DNA of 64,000 nt from Modestobacter sp. VKM Ac-2986 (GCF_026967795.1 NZ_JAPVBH010000001.1:372001-436000), one strand, 5' to 3'; shown: positions 48,126 to 56,750, counted from the first letter of the stretch. The notes: generated from the letters alone by a model not told the origin. A program made the numbers and translations.

Positions 48126-49226
48126 GTGTCGAGTGGCACGATCGGGCCGGCGAGCCCCCCGCCGTCCGTGCACGACGTGCTCGTCGTCGGCGCCGGCCAG
48201 GCGGGGCTGGGCGCGGCCTGGTGGCTGACCCGGAAGGGCGTCCGGGACGTCGTGGTCGTCGACGCCGGCGAGGTGGGCGACAGCTGGCTGCGCCGCTGGG
48301 ACAGCCTGCAGCTGTTCACCCCGCGCCGGTTCAGCCAGCTCCCCGGTGGCCGCTTCCCGGCCGGGCCGACGCCCACCCCCAGCCGCACCGAGATGGCCGG
48401 CCACCTGCGCGACCACGCGGCCCGGCTCGGGGTGCCCGTGCGCACCGCCACGCCGGTCACCCGGCTGACGCGGCACCCGGACGGCTCCTGCGCGCAGACG
48501 CCGGACGGACCGGTCCACGCCCGGCAGGTGGTGCTCGCCGTCGGCCCGTTCACCCGCCCGCAGGTGCCCGCCGCCGCCCAGCAGCTGGACCCGGCGGTGC
48601 ACCAGCTGCACTCCTCGCGCTACCGCCGTCCCGCCGACGTCCCACCCGGGCCGGTGCTGGTGGTCGGCGCGGGCAACTCCGCCGCGCAGCTGGCCGTCGA
48701 GCTGGCCGCCACGCACCAGGTCACCGTGGTCGCGCCGCGGGAGCCGCGCTTCCTGTCCGAGCGGCGGCTGGGCGTGAGCGTCTACTGGTGGCTGCTGCTG
48801 TCCGGGCTGCTCAACGCCGGCAGCGACAGCCGGGTGGCCCGTGGCGTCCGCCGGCGCGGCGACGCGATCGGCGGCCGGGACCTCGCCCGGCTGCGGGACG
48901 ACGGCGCGATCGGCTGGCTCACCGGGCGGGTGGTCGGCGCCGAGGGTGCCGCGCTCCGGCTGGACGACGGCCGCACGGTCGGGGTGTCCGCCGTCCTGTG
49001 GTGCACCGGGTCGCTGCCGGAGGCCGGCTGGGTCGACGTCCCGGGCGCCCTGGACGACGCCGGGCTGTCGCTGCACGACCGGGGCGCCTCGCCGGTGCCG
49101 GGCCTGCACTGGATGGGGCTGCCCTGGCAGACCCGGGTCAACAGCTCGATCATCGACGGCGTCGACCGGGACGCCCGCCGCACCGCCCGCCGTGTCCGCG
49201 ATGGAGTCCCGGCGCGCCAGAAGTGA
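48126..49226 (+). CDS. FAD-dependent monooxygenase/oxidoreductase (CzcO-like)
   Basis: A 366-residue flavoprotein with two Rossmann motifs: VLVVGAGQAGLGAAWWLTRKG (FAD, residue ~17) and VLVVGAGNSAAQLAVELA (NADP, ~180). SWLRRWDSLQLFTPRRFSQLPG and the late VLWCTGSLPE are typical of flavin-containing monooxygenases of the CzcO/YUCCA-like class. The last nine residues (DGVPARQK and neighbours) are encoded by hairpin copy 3, so the repeat has supplied the C-terminus. GTG 48126; divergent from the hydrolase operon. Confidence 0.83.
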   Translation: MSSGTIGPASPPPSVHDVLVVGAGQAGLGAAWWLTRKGVRDVVVVDAGEVGDSWLRRWDSLQLFTPRRFSQLPGGRFPAGPTPTPSRTEMAGHLRDHAARLGVPVRTATPVTRLTRHPDGSCAQTPDGPVHARQVVLAVGPFTRPQVPAAAQQLDPAVHQLHSSRYRRPADVPPGPVLVVGAGNSAAQLAVELAATHQVTVVAPREPRFLSERRLGVSVYWWLLLSGLLNAGSDSRVARGVRRRGDAIGGRDLARLRDDGAIGWLTGRVVGAEGAALRLDDGRTVGVSAVLWCTGSLPEAGWVDVPGALDDAGLSLHDRGASPVPGLHWMGLPWQTRVNSSIIDGVDRDARRTARRVRDGVPARQK

Positions 49227-49240
49227 GCCGCTGGGGCTCC
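49203..49240. repeat. GGAGTCCC hairpin, copy 3 (inverted relative to copy 2)
   Basis: Arms GGAGTCCCGGCG and CGCTGGGGCTCC (one C-to-G and one matching G-to-C-side change against copies 1-2), with loop CGCCAGAAGTGAGC, the reverse complement of the copy 2 loop. It overlaps the stop codon (49224-49226) of the upstream flavoprotein gene and abuts the converging MBL gene end at 49242. Confidence 0.8.
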
Positions 49241-49241
49241 A

Positions 49242-50045
49242 CTACGCGCGCAGGGACACCGTCTCGCCGCGGCCGACGACGCGGATCTCACCCGGCGCGC
49301 GGCGGGCGGCCACCTCGGCCACGAAGTCCCCGATCGGGCTCTTGAAGAGGCCGTAGTCGTCGTAGTGCACCGGCACGGTGACCGGTGGGCGCAGCAGCTC
49401 GACCAGGTCGGTGCCCTGCCGGGCGTCCATGGTCACGGTGAGGCCGGCGACCTTGGTGCCGCCCAGGTGCGGGACCAGCGCGTCGAGCGGGCCGCAGCGC
49501 TGCAGCACCTCACCCAGCACCGGCCGGAACAGGCTGTCGCCGGTGACGTAGCCGCGCCAGGTCACCGCCCCGCCGCGCACCAGCTCGAGCACGCTGCCCA
49601 TCACCTGCGGCAGCAGCCGGGCCAGCGGGCCGGGCCCGTGGACGCCGGGCACGCTGGTGACCCGCAGGACGGCGTCCCCGCGGGTGAGCTCGTGGGTCTG
49701 CCAGGCGCGCAGGTCCGAGGTGTCGGTGAACCCGCGCTTCGCCAGGCAGCCGGCCGCCTCGGGCGTGGTGATCACGGGTGTGGCCTTGGGCAGCGACCGG
49801 GTGGCGACCCGGTCCCAGTGGTCGCCGTGCATGTGGCTGAGCAGGACGGCGTCCAGGGCCGGCAGCTGCGCAGGCAGCAGCGCCGGCTGGGTGAGCCGCC
49901 GGCTGCGCAGGCCGTAGCCCAGGTGTGCCCACTGGCCGCGGTGCAGGAAGTTCGGGTCGGTCAGCAGCGTGAACGGGCCCAGGCGCAGCAGCGTCGTGGC
50001 GGTGCCGCCGAAGGTCAGCGTGACGTCGTCCGGTGCGTCGGGCAT
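49242..50045 (-). CDS. MBL-fold metal-dependent hydrolase
   Basis: A 267-residue metallo-beta-lactamase-fold protein with the HxHxDH motif in AVLLSHMHGDHWDRVA, TPEAAGCLAKRGF, GYVTGDSLFRP (metal Asp) and VPVHYDDYGLFKSP (His). It resembles UlaG-like/NAPE-PLD-like hydrolases. ATG 50045. It follows the marR gene by 16 bases on the same strand, so the two are likely cotranscribed and MarR-regulated. Confidence 0.85.
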   Translation of the reverse strand: MPDAPDDVTLTFGGTATTLLRLGPFTLLTDPNFLHRGQWAHLGYGLRSRRLTQPALLPAQLPALDAVLLSHMHGDHWDRVATRSLPKATPVITTPEAAGCLAKRGFTDTSDLRAWQTHELTRGDAVLRVTSVPGVHGPGPLARLLPQVMGSVLELVRGGAVTWRGYVTGDSLFRPVLGEVLQRCGPLDALVPHLGGTKVAGLTVTMDARQGTDLVELLRPPVTVPVHYDDYGLFKSPIGDFVAEVAARRAPGEIRVVGRGETVSLRA

Positions 50046-50061
50046 GTGCGGCGGTTACCCC

Positions 50062-50595
50062 TCAGCCGGGCGGGGTCAACCCCGGCAGGCGGTGCTGCAG
50101 CTGGGCGGGCCGGGGCAGCGTGCCGTGGGCGATCACCTGCTCGTGCACCTGCTCCATGGCCGTCCGCAGCGGGGTGAGCAGCGCGGGGTCCAGGCCGTCG
50201 AAGAACGCCGCCCGCACGAACGCGCCGTGCGCGGGGGTGGCGGCGGCGACCGCGGCCCGGCCGGCGTCGGTGAGGACGGCGTCGGTCGCCCGCCGGTCGG
50301 TGGTCGAGGGGGCGCGCTCGACCAGGCCCCGGTCGCTCATCCGCTGCAGGTGGTGGGAGAGCCGGCTGCGCTCCCAGCTGATCCGGGCGGCCAGGGCCGT
50401 CAGCTGCAGGCGCTCGCCCGGGGAGTCGGCCAGGGCGTTGAGCACGTGGAAGTCCGGCAGCGACAGGTCGCTGTCCCGCTGGAGCTGGCTGTTCATCTCG
50501 TAGGTCAGCCGCAGCGCGACCCGCATGTAGGCGAACCAGGTCTCCTGCTGTTCATCGGTCAGGACCGGTTCGGGGGCTCCCGCAGTTGGTGACAT
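50062..50595 (-). CDS. MarR family transcriptional regulator
   Basis: A 177-residue winged-helix regulator: LSLPDFHVLNALADSPGERLQLTALAARISWERSRLSHHLQRMSDRGLVERAPSTTDRRATDAVLTDAGRAAV covers the full MarR DNA-binding domain. ATG 50595 lies inside the palindrome ATGACATGTCAC, which recurs before the SDR gene at 52041. It is divergent from the esterase gene. This arrangement indicates autoregulation plus control of esterase and SDR genes. Confidence 0.87.
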   Translation of the reverse strand: MSPTAGAPEPVLTDEQQETWFAYMRVALRLTYEMNSQLQRDSDLSLPDFHVLNALADSPGERLQLTALAARISWERSRLSHHLQRMSDRGLVERAPSTTDRRATDAVLTDAGRAAVAAATPAHGAFVRAAFFDGLDPALLTPLRTAMEQVHEQVIAHGTLPRPAQLQHRLPGLTPPG

Positions 50596-50600
50596 GTCAT
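50589..50600. promoter_or_regulatory. MarR operator, copy 1 (GTGACATGTCAT)
   Basis: A 12-base near-perfect palindrome (TGACATGTCA core) that covers the marR start codon and lies in the marR-esterase divergent region. The exact reverse complement occurs at 52041-52052. Confidence 0.65.
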
Positions 50601-50675
50601 GTAACTTCCGCTCGACGGTCCGGTCAGTGTCGACCCCGACCGTCTCCCGTGGAGACCCAGCCGAGGAGCAGCCCC

Positions 50676-51641
50676 GTGTCCGACCCCGTCAAGCCCGTCC
50701 TCGAAGCGCCCGCGCAGGCCTTCGCCGACGCCAACTCGACCCCGCCGTTCCTGTACCAGCTGGCCCCGGAGAAGGGCCGCGAGATCGCCGTCCAGGTGCA
50801 GACCGACCCGCCGCCGGTGCTGCCCCCGGCCGACGTCGAGGACCTCGTCGTCCCCGGCGGCCCGACCGGTGAGGTGCGGGTGCGGATCGTCCGGCCGAAG
50901 GGCGCCACCGGCCCGCTGCCCGTCGTGCTCTACGTGCACGGCCTGGGCTGGGTGTTCGGCGGCCCGGTGACCCACGACCGGCTGGTGCGCGAGATCGCCG
51001 TCGGCACGCAGGCCGCCGTGGTCTTCCCCGACTACGACCTGGCGCCCGAGCACCGGTACCCGACCCAGGTCGAGCAGGTGTGGGCGGTCGCCGACTGGAT
51101 CGCCATGAACGGCGCCGAGAACGGGCTGGACCCGGCGCGCCTGGCGGTGGCCGGCGACTCGGTGGGCGGCAACATGGCCACCGTCGCCACGATCCTGGCC
51201 AAGCAGCGGGGCGGCGTGCAGTTCCAGGGCCAGCTGCTCTACTACCCGGTCACGAACGCCGCCTTCGACACCGGTTCCTACGAGCAGTTCGCCACGGGCT
51301 ACTTCCTCGCCCGCGAGGGCATGCAGTGGTTCTGGGACCAGTACACGACCGACGAGGCCCAGCGCGCCGAGATCACCGCCTCCCCGCTGCGCGCCACCAC
51401 CGAGGAGCTCGCCGGGCTGCCGCAGGCGCTGGTGATCGTGGCCGAGGCCGACGTGCTGCGCGACGAGGGTGAGGCCTACGCAGCCAAGCTCCGCGCGGCC
51501 GGCGTCCCGGTCACCGCGGTGCGCTACGGCGGGATCATCCACGACTTCGTGGGCCTCCAGCCGCTGCGGCACACCTTCGCCGCCGAGGCCGCGATCAACC
51601 AGGGCATCGCGTTCCTGCGCGGCGTGCTGGGCACCGACTGA
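50676..51641 (+). CDS. Alpha/beta-hydrolase, hormone-sensitive-lipase-like esterase
   Basis: A 321-residue esterase. The oxyanion motif is HGLGWVFGG where HGGG is usual. The nucleophile Ser lies in AVAGDSVGGNMA (GDSVGG for the usual GDSAGG). Acid in VIVAEADVLRDEG, His in GGIIHDFVG. PDYDLAPEHRYPTQVEQ is diagnostic of the HSL family. GTG 50676 follows GAGGAG. It hydrolyses short acyl esters; the divergent MarR site suggests induction by a phenolic or acidic compound. Confidence 0.87.
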   Translation: MSDPVKPVLEAPAQAFADANSTPPFLYQLAPEKGREIAVQVQTDPPPVLPPADVEDLVVPGGPTGEVRVRIVRPKGATGPLPVVLYVHGLGWVFGGPVTHDRLVREIAVGTQAAVVFPDYDLAPEHRYPTQVEQVWAVADWIAMNGAENGLDPARLAVAGDSVGGNMATVATILAKQRGGVQFQGQLLYYPVTNAAFDTGSYEQFATGYFLAREGMQWFWDQYTTDEAQRAEITASPLRATTEELAGLPQALVIVAEADVLRDEGEAYAAKLRAAGVPVTAVRYGGIIHDFVGLQPLRHTFAAEAAINQGIAFLRGVLGTD

Positions 51642-51994
51642 TGCCCACCCCCGAGGAGCTGCTGACCCGGATGGTCGACGAGGTCTTCAACGAGCCGGAC
51701 GCCGACCGGCGGGCCGCCGTGATCGCGGAGGTCTTCGCCGAGGACGTCGTGTTCACCGACTCGGCGGCCACGGTCACCGGGCGCGCGGCGCTGGCGGACA
51801 CGGTGACCGGGCTGCTGGCGCAGGGGCCCGGGTTCCGGTTCACCCCCAGCGGTCCGTTCCGCGGCATCGGCGACCTGGGCATGCGGCCGTGGCGGCTCGG
51901 CCCGCCGGACGGCGACCCGGTGCTCGGCGGCCTGGACGTCGCCCGCGTCGTCGACGGCCGGATCGCCCAGCTCTGGACCGTGCTCGAGGGCTGA
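51641..51994 (+). CDS. SnoaL/NTF2-like small protein
   Basis: A 117-residue protein with the helical start TPEELLTRMVDEVFNEPDADRRAAVIAEVFAEDVVFTDS, then TVTGRAALADTVTGLLAQGPGFRF and a C-terminal sheet ending VARVVDGRIAQLWTVLEG, the pattern of SnoaL-like NTF2 folds. Members are isomerases, hydratases or binding proteins. It shares one base with the esterase stop (TGATG), so they are translationally coupled. Confidence 0.75.
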   Translation: MPTPEELLTRMVDEVFNEPDADRRAAVIAEVFAEDVVFTDSAATVTGRAALADTVTGLLAQGPGFRFTPSGPFRGIGDLGMRPWRLGPPDGDPVLGGLDVARVVDGRIAQLWTVLEG

Positions 51995-52040
51995 GCGTGC
52001 GGCGGGGGCGCCGATGGGCGCCTCCGCCGTCCGGGAACAG

Positions 52041-52052
52041 ATGACATGTCAC
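52041..52052. promoter_or_regulatory. MarR operator, copy 2 (ATGACATGTCAC)
   Basis: Exact reverse complement of the 12-mer at 50589-50600, 54 bases before the SDR start. It supports a local MarR regulon of marR, the esterase operon and the SDR gene. Confidence 0.65.
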
Positions 52053-52105
52053 GTTGTTGTCCGGGGCGGCGGTCACCCCGCCCCGACACGAGAGAAGGCA
52101 CCACC

Positions 52106-52855
52106 ATGGGACAGCTCGAGGGCAGGACGGCACTGGTCACCGGCGCGACGAGCGGGATCGGCCTGGCCACCGCCCAGCGGTTCGCCGCCGAGGGCGCGCA
52201 CGTGTTCCTGACCGGCCGCCGCCAGGACGCGCTCGACGAGGCCGTCGCCTCGATCGGGCACGGCGCGGTCGGCGTGCAGGGCGACGCCAGCGACCTCGCC
52301 GCGATCGACCGGCTGTTCGCCGAGATCGCCGCCGCCGGGCGCGGCCTGGACGTCGTGTTCGCCAACGCCGGCGGCGGGGAGTTCGCCGCGCTCGGGGAGA
52401 TCACCCCGGAGCACTACGCGCAGACCTTCGACCTCAACGTCCGCGGCACCCTGTTCACCGTGCAGGGGGCGCTGCCGCTGCTCAACGACGGCGCGTCGAT
52501 CGTGCTGGCCGGTTCCACCGCCACCCTGCACGGGACGCCGTCCTTCAGCGTCTACGCCGCCTCCAAGGCCGCGGTCCACTCCTTCGCCAGGACCTGGGCC
52601 GTCGAGCTCGCCGGCCGCGGCATCCGGGTGAACACCCTGGTCCCCGGCCCGACCGAGACGCCGGGGCTGGTGGCGCTGGCCCCGGACTCGGCCGCCGCGC
52701 AGCAGATGCTGCAGGGGATGGCCGCCGGCATCCCGCTCAGGCGGGTCGCGCACACCTCGGAGATCGCCGCCGGAGCGCTGTTCCTCGCCTCGGACCAGAG
52801 CAGCTTCATGACCGGCAACGAGCTGGTGCTCGACGGCGGCGAGGACCAGGCCTGA
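52106..52855 (+). CDS. Short-chain dehydrogenase/reductase
   Basis: A 249-residue classical SDR: cofactor motif LVTGATSGIGLATAQRF, NAG in VVFANAGGGEF, catalytic Ser (VLAGSTATLHG) and YxxxK (YAASK). RGIRVNTLVPGPTETPG and FMTGNELVLDGGE complete the fold. TGR after the second strand suggests NADPH preference. It oxidises or reduces a small alcohol or ketone. Preceded by a MarR palindrome and followed by a terminator. Confidence 0.9.
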   Translation: MGQLEGRTALVTGATSGIGLATAQRFAAEGAHVFLTGRRQDALDEAVASIGHGAVGVQGDASDLAAIDRLFAEIAAAGRGLDVVFANAGGGEFAALGEITPEHYAQTFDLNVRGTLFTVQGALPLLNDGASIVLAGSTATLHGTPSFSVYAASKAAVHSFARTWAVELAGRGIRVNTLVPGPTETPGLVALAPDSAAAQQMLQGMAAGIPLRRVAHTSEIAAGALFLASDQSSFMTGNELVLDGGEDQA

Positions 52856-52860
52856 CCCCT

Positions 52861-52893
52861 CGTGCCCTGCTCCCGGCCCGGCAGCAGGGCACG
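52861..52893. terminator. Hairpin terminator after SDR gene
   Basis: CGTGCCCTGCT and AGCAGGGCACG form a perfect 11 bp stem with an 11-base loop, 5 bases after the SDR stop. Confidence 0.8.
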
Positions 52894-52958
52894 ACCTTCC
52901 CCAGACCTCCCGCGGGCGGGCAGACTGCCGGCGGCACCGATCCCCCGAGGAGCACCCC

Positions 52959-53297
52959 ATGGACCAGATCGACCCGACCGTCCCGCCGAGCGGCACCGGC
53001 TGCGTGGACTGCGACGCCACCGGCTCGTGGTGGCTGCACCTGCGCCGCTGCGCGGCCTGCGGGCACGTCGGCTGCTGCGACTCCTCGCCCAACCAGCACG
53101 CCACCGCGCACGCGACGGGCACCGGCCACCGCGTGGTGCAGAGCTTCGAGCCCGGCGAGGACTGGTTCTGGGACTACGGCGCGGGCGAGTTCGCGCGCGG
53201 CCCGCAGCTCGTCGCGCCCACCGCGCACCCGGCCGACCAGCCGGCGCCCGGTCCGGCGGGTCGTGTGCCGGCCGACTGGACGTCGCACCTGCACTGA
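52959..53297 (+). CDS. UBP-type zinc finger protein
   Basis: A 112-residue protein whose first 70 residues are a zf-UBP domain: GCVDCDATGSWWLHLRRCAACGHVGCCDSSPNQHATAH ... GHRVVQSFEPGEDWFWD. In eukaryotes this finger binds the ubiquitin C-terminus; bacterial versions have no assigned ligand. The tail is Pro/Ala-rich. It lies 30 bases before an antiporter whose C-terminus carries the same finger, so they are probably cotranscribed and may share a ligand. Confidence 0.87.
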   Translation: MDQIDPTVPPSGTGCVDCDATGSWWLHLRRCAACGHVGCCDSSPNQHATAHATGTGHRVVQSFEPGEDWFWDYGAGEFARGPQLVAPTAHPADQPAPGPAGRVPADWTSHLH

Positions 53298-53327
53298 GAA
53301 GATCGTCCCCGTGACGGAACGGACCCC

Positions 53328-55196
53328 ATGGAGCTGACCGCCCAGCTGGTGGCCCTGGTCATCGCCGTCGGGGTGGTCGCCGTCGCCTGCGACCGCTTCG
53401 GCTGGCCGACCCCGCTCGTGCTCGTGGTGGTCGGCGCCGCGGCGTCGTACCTGCCGCACGTGCCCGACGTGCAGCTCGACCCGGACGTCGTCCTCTTCGC
53501 CATCCTGCCGCCGCTGCTCTACGCGACGACGTCACGCACGTCGTTGTTCGACTTCAAGCACAACAAACCGAGCATCATCGCGATGAGCGTCGTGCTCGTC
53601 GTGGTGACGACGCTGTTCGTGGGCTGGGTGACCTGGCTGCTGCTGCCCGGCGTGGCGCTGGCGGCCGCGCTGGCGCTGGGCGCCGTGGTGGCCCCGCCGG
53701 ACGCGATCGCGGCCTCGGCGGTGGGCCGCCGGCTCGGGCTGCCGCGGCGGGTGTCCACGCTGCTGGAGCACGAGAGCCTCGTCAACGACGCCGCCGCGCT
53801 GATCGCGCTGAGCGTCGCGGTCTCGGCGCTGACCTCCTCGCCCTCGGCCCCCGAGGTCGCCGGGGAGTTCGTCTGGGCCGTGGTCGGGGCGGCGCTGGTC
53901 GGCGGGGTGGTCGCCGCGGTGCTCGGCTTCGCGCGGGCCCGGCTGAAGGACCCGGTGCTCGACACGCTGGTGTCCTTCGTCGCCCCCTACCTGGCCTTCC
54001 TCGCCGCGGAGGAGGTGCACGCCTCCGGCGTCCTGGCCACCGTCGTGACCGGCCTGACGCTGGCGCACTGGTCGCCGAAGATCCAGACGGCGTCGGCCCG
54101 GGTCACCGAGGCGATCACCTGGCGCACCGTGGCCTTCGTGCTGGAGAACGGCGTCTTCCTGGTGATCGGGTTGCAGCTGCCCGGCCTGCTCTCGGGTGCG
54201 GCCGACAGCGGCCTGGGCACCGGGCGGATCGTCCTCGTCTGCCTCGGCGTGCTGGTGGCGACGATCGTCATCCGGTTCGCGTTCGTCTTCGGTCTGGCCG
54301 GCGTCCTCGCCGTCGGGACGCCGTGGATGCGCCGCGAGGCGTGGAGCCCCGCCGTCGCCGGGCTGGTGTCCTGGGCGGGCATGCGCGGGGTGGTCACCCT
54401 CGCCGCCGCGCAGGTGCTGCCCGAGGACGTGCCCGACCGGGAGGTGCTGCTGCTCGCGGCGTTCACCGTCGTCGTCGGGAGCCTGCTCGTGCAGGGCTCG
54501 ACACTGCCCTGGCTGGTGCGCAAGGTGGGGCTGCCGGCACCGGACCCGGCCGAGGACGCGCTGCGGGCCGCCGAGCTCAGCGACGCCGCCAACGCCGCCG
54601 GGCTGCGGCGGCTGGACGAGCTGGTCACCGGCGACGAGCCCGACGGCGTCGTCCACCGGCTCCGCGACCGCTCGATCGCCCGGTCGCACGCCAGCTGGGA
54701 GCGCCTCGGCCGGCCGCTGGCCGACCAGGAGACGCCCTCGAGCATCTACGCGCGGCTGCGGATGGAGATGCTCGACGCCGAGCGGGACGTCGTCGTCGCG
54801 GCCCGGGACGCGGGCTCCGCCCCGGGCAACGTGCTGGAGGCGGCGCTGGGCCAGATCGACGTCGAGGAGTCGCTGCTGGACCGGCACGAGGAGCTGGAGT
54901 CGACCGAGCGGGACCGGGCCCTGGTCCCGCGGCCGCGCGAGGCGAAGTGCGCGCACCTGCGGCTGGCACCGGTGGGGGAGGCCGACCCGGCCGCGGCCTG
55001 CGAGGACTGCGTCCGCGAGGGGACGACGTGGGTGCACCTGCGCCGCTGCCTGACCTGTGGCCACGTCGGCTGCTGCGACTCCTCGCCGCGCAGGCACTCG
55101 GCGGCGCACTTCGGTGCGGTCGGGCACCCGGTGATCGTCAGCGCCGAGCCCGACGAGGCGTGGCGCTGGTGCTGGGTGGACAGCGAGCTGGGCTGA
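53328..55196 (+). CDS. Na+/H+ antiporter (CPA1) with C-terminal UBP zinc finger
   Basis: A 622-residue fusion. Residues 1 to about 400 are a CPA1 antiporter: LGAVVAPPDAIAASAVGRRLGLP and LEHESLVNDAAALIALSV (the conserved ND of NhaP/YjcE), plus SWAGMRGVVTLAAA. A helical cytosolic region follows (about 405-530). The last ~90 residues are a zf-UBP finger (CEDCVREGTTWVHLRRCLTCGHVGCCDSSPRRHSAAH). It exchanges Na+ or K+ for protons; the finger is probably a regulatory sensor. The finger shares LHLRRC-x-x-CGHVGCCDSSP with the upstream stand-alone protein. Confidence 0.9.
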   Translation: MELTAQLVALVIAVGVVAVACDRFGWPTPLVLVVVGAAASYLPHVPDVQLDPDVVLFAILPPLLYATTSRTSLFDFKHNKPSIIAMSVVLVVVTTLFVGWVTWLLLPGVALAAALALGAVVAPPDAIAASAVGRRLGLPRRVSTLLEHESLVNDAAALIALSVAVSALTSSPSAPEVAGEFVWAVVGAALVGGVVAAVLGFARARLKDPVLDTLVSFVAPYLAFLAAEEVHASGVLATVVTGLTLAHWSPKIQTASARVTEAITWRTVAFVLENGVFLVIGLQLPGLLSGAADSGLGTGRIVLVCLGVLVATIVIRFAFVFGLAGVLAVGTPWMRREAWSPAVAGLVSWAGMRGVVTLAAAQVLPEDVPDREVLLLAAFTVVVGSLLVQGSTLPWLVRKVGLPAPDPAEDALRAAELSDAANAAGLRRLDELVTGDEPDGVVHRLRDRSIARSHASWERLGRPLADQETPSSIYARLRMEMLDAERDVVVAARDAGSAPGNVLEAALGQIDVEESLLDRHEELESTERDRALVPRPREAKCAHLRLAPVGEADPAAACEDCVREGTTWVHLRRCLTCGHVGCCDSSPRRHSAAHFGAVGHPVIVSAEPDEAWRWCWVDSELG

Positions 55197-55235
55197 CGGC
55201 ACGCCCGTGCGGACCGTGCCTGGTAGACACAGTGC

Positions 55236-56750
55236 GTGGCTGGTGAACGCTCCGTCGACGAGTCCTTCCTCGCGCTCCCGCTGTCCGCCCTCGCCGACGC
55301 GGCGCTGACCCGCGCGGTCGACCTGGGCTGCGAGCACGCCGACCTGCGGGTCGAGCGGATCCGCACCCAGACCGTGCGGCTGCGCGACGCCCGGCTGGAG
55401 GCGCTGGCCGACGGGGAGGACCTCGGGCTCGCCGTCCGGGTCGTGCACGAGGGCACCTGGGGCTTCGCCGCCGGCGTCGTCCTCACCGCGGCCGAGGCGG
55501 TGCGGCTGGCCGAGGAGGCCGTCGCCGTCGCCCGGGTGTCGGCGGCGATGAACACCGACCGCGTGGCGCTCGCCCCCGAGCCGGTGTACGCCGACGGGGA
55601 GTGGGTGTCGGCCTACGAGGTCGACCCGTTCGCCGTCCCGGACGCGGAGAAGACCGCGCTGCTGACCGAGCTGTCCGAGCAGCTGCTGGCCGCCGACGGC
55701 GTCGAGCACGTCAGCAGCAGCGTCATGCAGGTCAAGGAGCAGAAGTTCTACGCCGACACCGCCGGCACCCGCACCCGGCAGCAGCGCGTGCGGGTGCACC
55801 CGGAGTTCACCGCCTCGACCGTGGACCGGGCGACCGGCACCTTCGAGTCGATGCGCACGCTGGCCCCGCCGGTGGGCCGCGGCTGGGAGTTCCTCACCGG
55901 GGAGCACTGGGACTGGCGCGGTGAGCTGACCCAGCTCCCGGAGCTGCTGCGGGAGAAGGTCAAGGCGCCCTCGGTCGAGGCCGGCCGCTACGACGTCGTC
56001 GTCGACCCCTCCAACCTGTGGCTGACCATCCACGAGTCCATCGGGCACGCCACCGAGCTGGACCGGGCGCTGGGCTACGAGGCCGCCTACGCCGGCACGT
56101 CGTTCGCCACCGTCGACAAGCTGGGGAACCTGCAGTACGGCTCGCCGCTGATGAACGTCACCGGCGACCGCACCGCCGAGCACGGGCTCTCCACCGTCGG
56201 CTGGGACGACGAGGGCGTGGCCGGCCAGCAGTGGGACCTGATCCGCGACGGCGTGCTGGTCGGCTACCAGGTCGACCGCAACATGGCCCGGCTGCGCGGG
56301 ATGGAGCGCTCCAACGGCTGCTCCTTCGCCGACTCCGCCGCCCACGTGCCGGTGCAGCGGATGGCCAACGTGTCCCTGCAGCCCGATCCGCAGGGCCCTT
56401 CGACCGAGGCGCTGATCGGTGGGGTCGAGCGCGGCATCTACGTGGTCGGCGACAACAGCTGGTCGATCGACATGCAGCGGTACAACTTCCAGTTCACCGC
56501 CCAGCGGTTCTACAAGATCGAGGGCGGGCAGCTCGCCGGCCAGCTCCGCGACGTCGCCTACCAGGCGACGACGACGGACTTCTGGGGTTCGATGACCGCG
56601 GTCGGTGGCCCGGAGACCTACGTGCTCGGCGGGGCGTTCAACTGCGGCAAGGCCCAGCCCGGGCAGGTCGCGCCGGTCAGCCACGGCTGCCCGAGCGCAC
56701 TGTTCGAGAACACGACCATCCTCAACACGAAGCAGGAGGGTGGGCGATGA
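55236..56750 (+). CDS. tldD: TldD metalloprotease subunit
   Basis: A 504-residue TldD/PmbA protein with the active-site motif HESIGHATELD near residue 266 and the zinc cysteine in VSHGCPSALFENTTILNT near the end. TldD pairs with TldE in a heterodimer whose catalytic centre lies in TldD; it degrades unfolded peptides and trims modified peptides such as RiPP precursors. GTG start at 55236. The stop overlaps the ATG of a short ORF that links it to tldE. Confidence 0.92.
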   Translation: MAGERSVDESFLALPLSALADAALTRAVDLGCEHADLRVERIRTQTVRLRDARLEALADGEDLGLAVRVVHEGTWGFAAGVVLTAAEAVRLAEEAVAVARVSAAMNTDRVALAPEPVYADGEWVSAYEVDPFAVPDAEKTALLTELSEQLLAADGVEHVSSSVMQVKEQKFYADTAGTRTRQQRVRVHPEFTASTVDRATGTFESMRTLAPPVGRGWEFLTGEHWDWRGELTQLPELLREKVKAPSVEAGRYDVVVDPSNLWLTIHESIGHATELDRALGYEAAYAGTSFATVDKLGNLQYGSPLMNVTGDRTAEHGLSTVGWDDEGVAGQQWDLIRDGVLVGYQVDRNMARLRGMERSNGCSFADSAAHVPVQRMANVSLQPDPQGPSTEALIGGVERGIYVVGDNSWSIDMQRYNFQFTAQRFYKIEGGQLAGQLRDVAYQATTTDFWGSMTAVGGPETYVLGGAFNCGKAQPGQVAPVSHGCPSALFENTTILNTKQEGGR

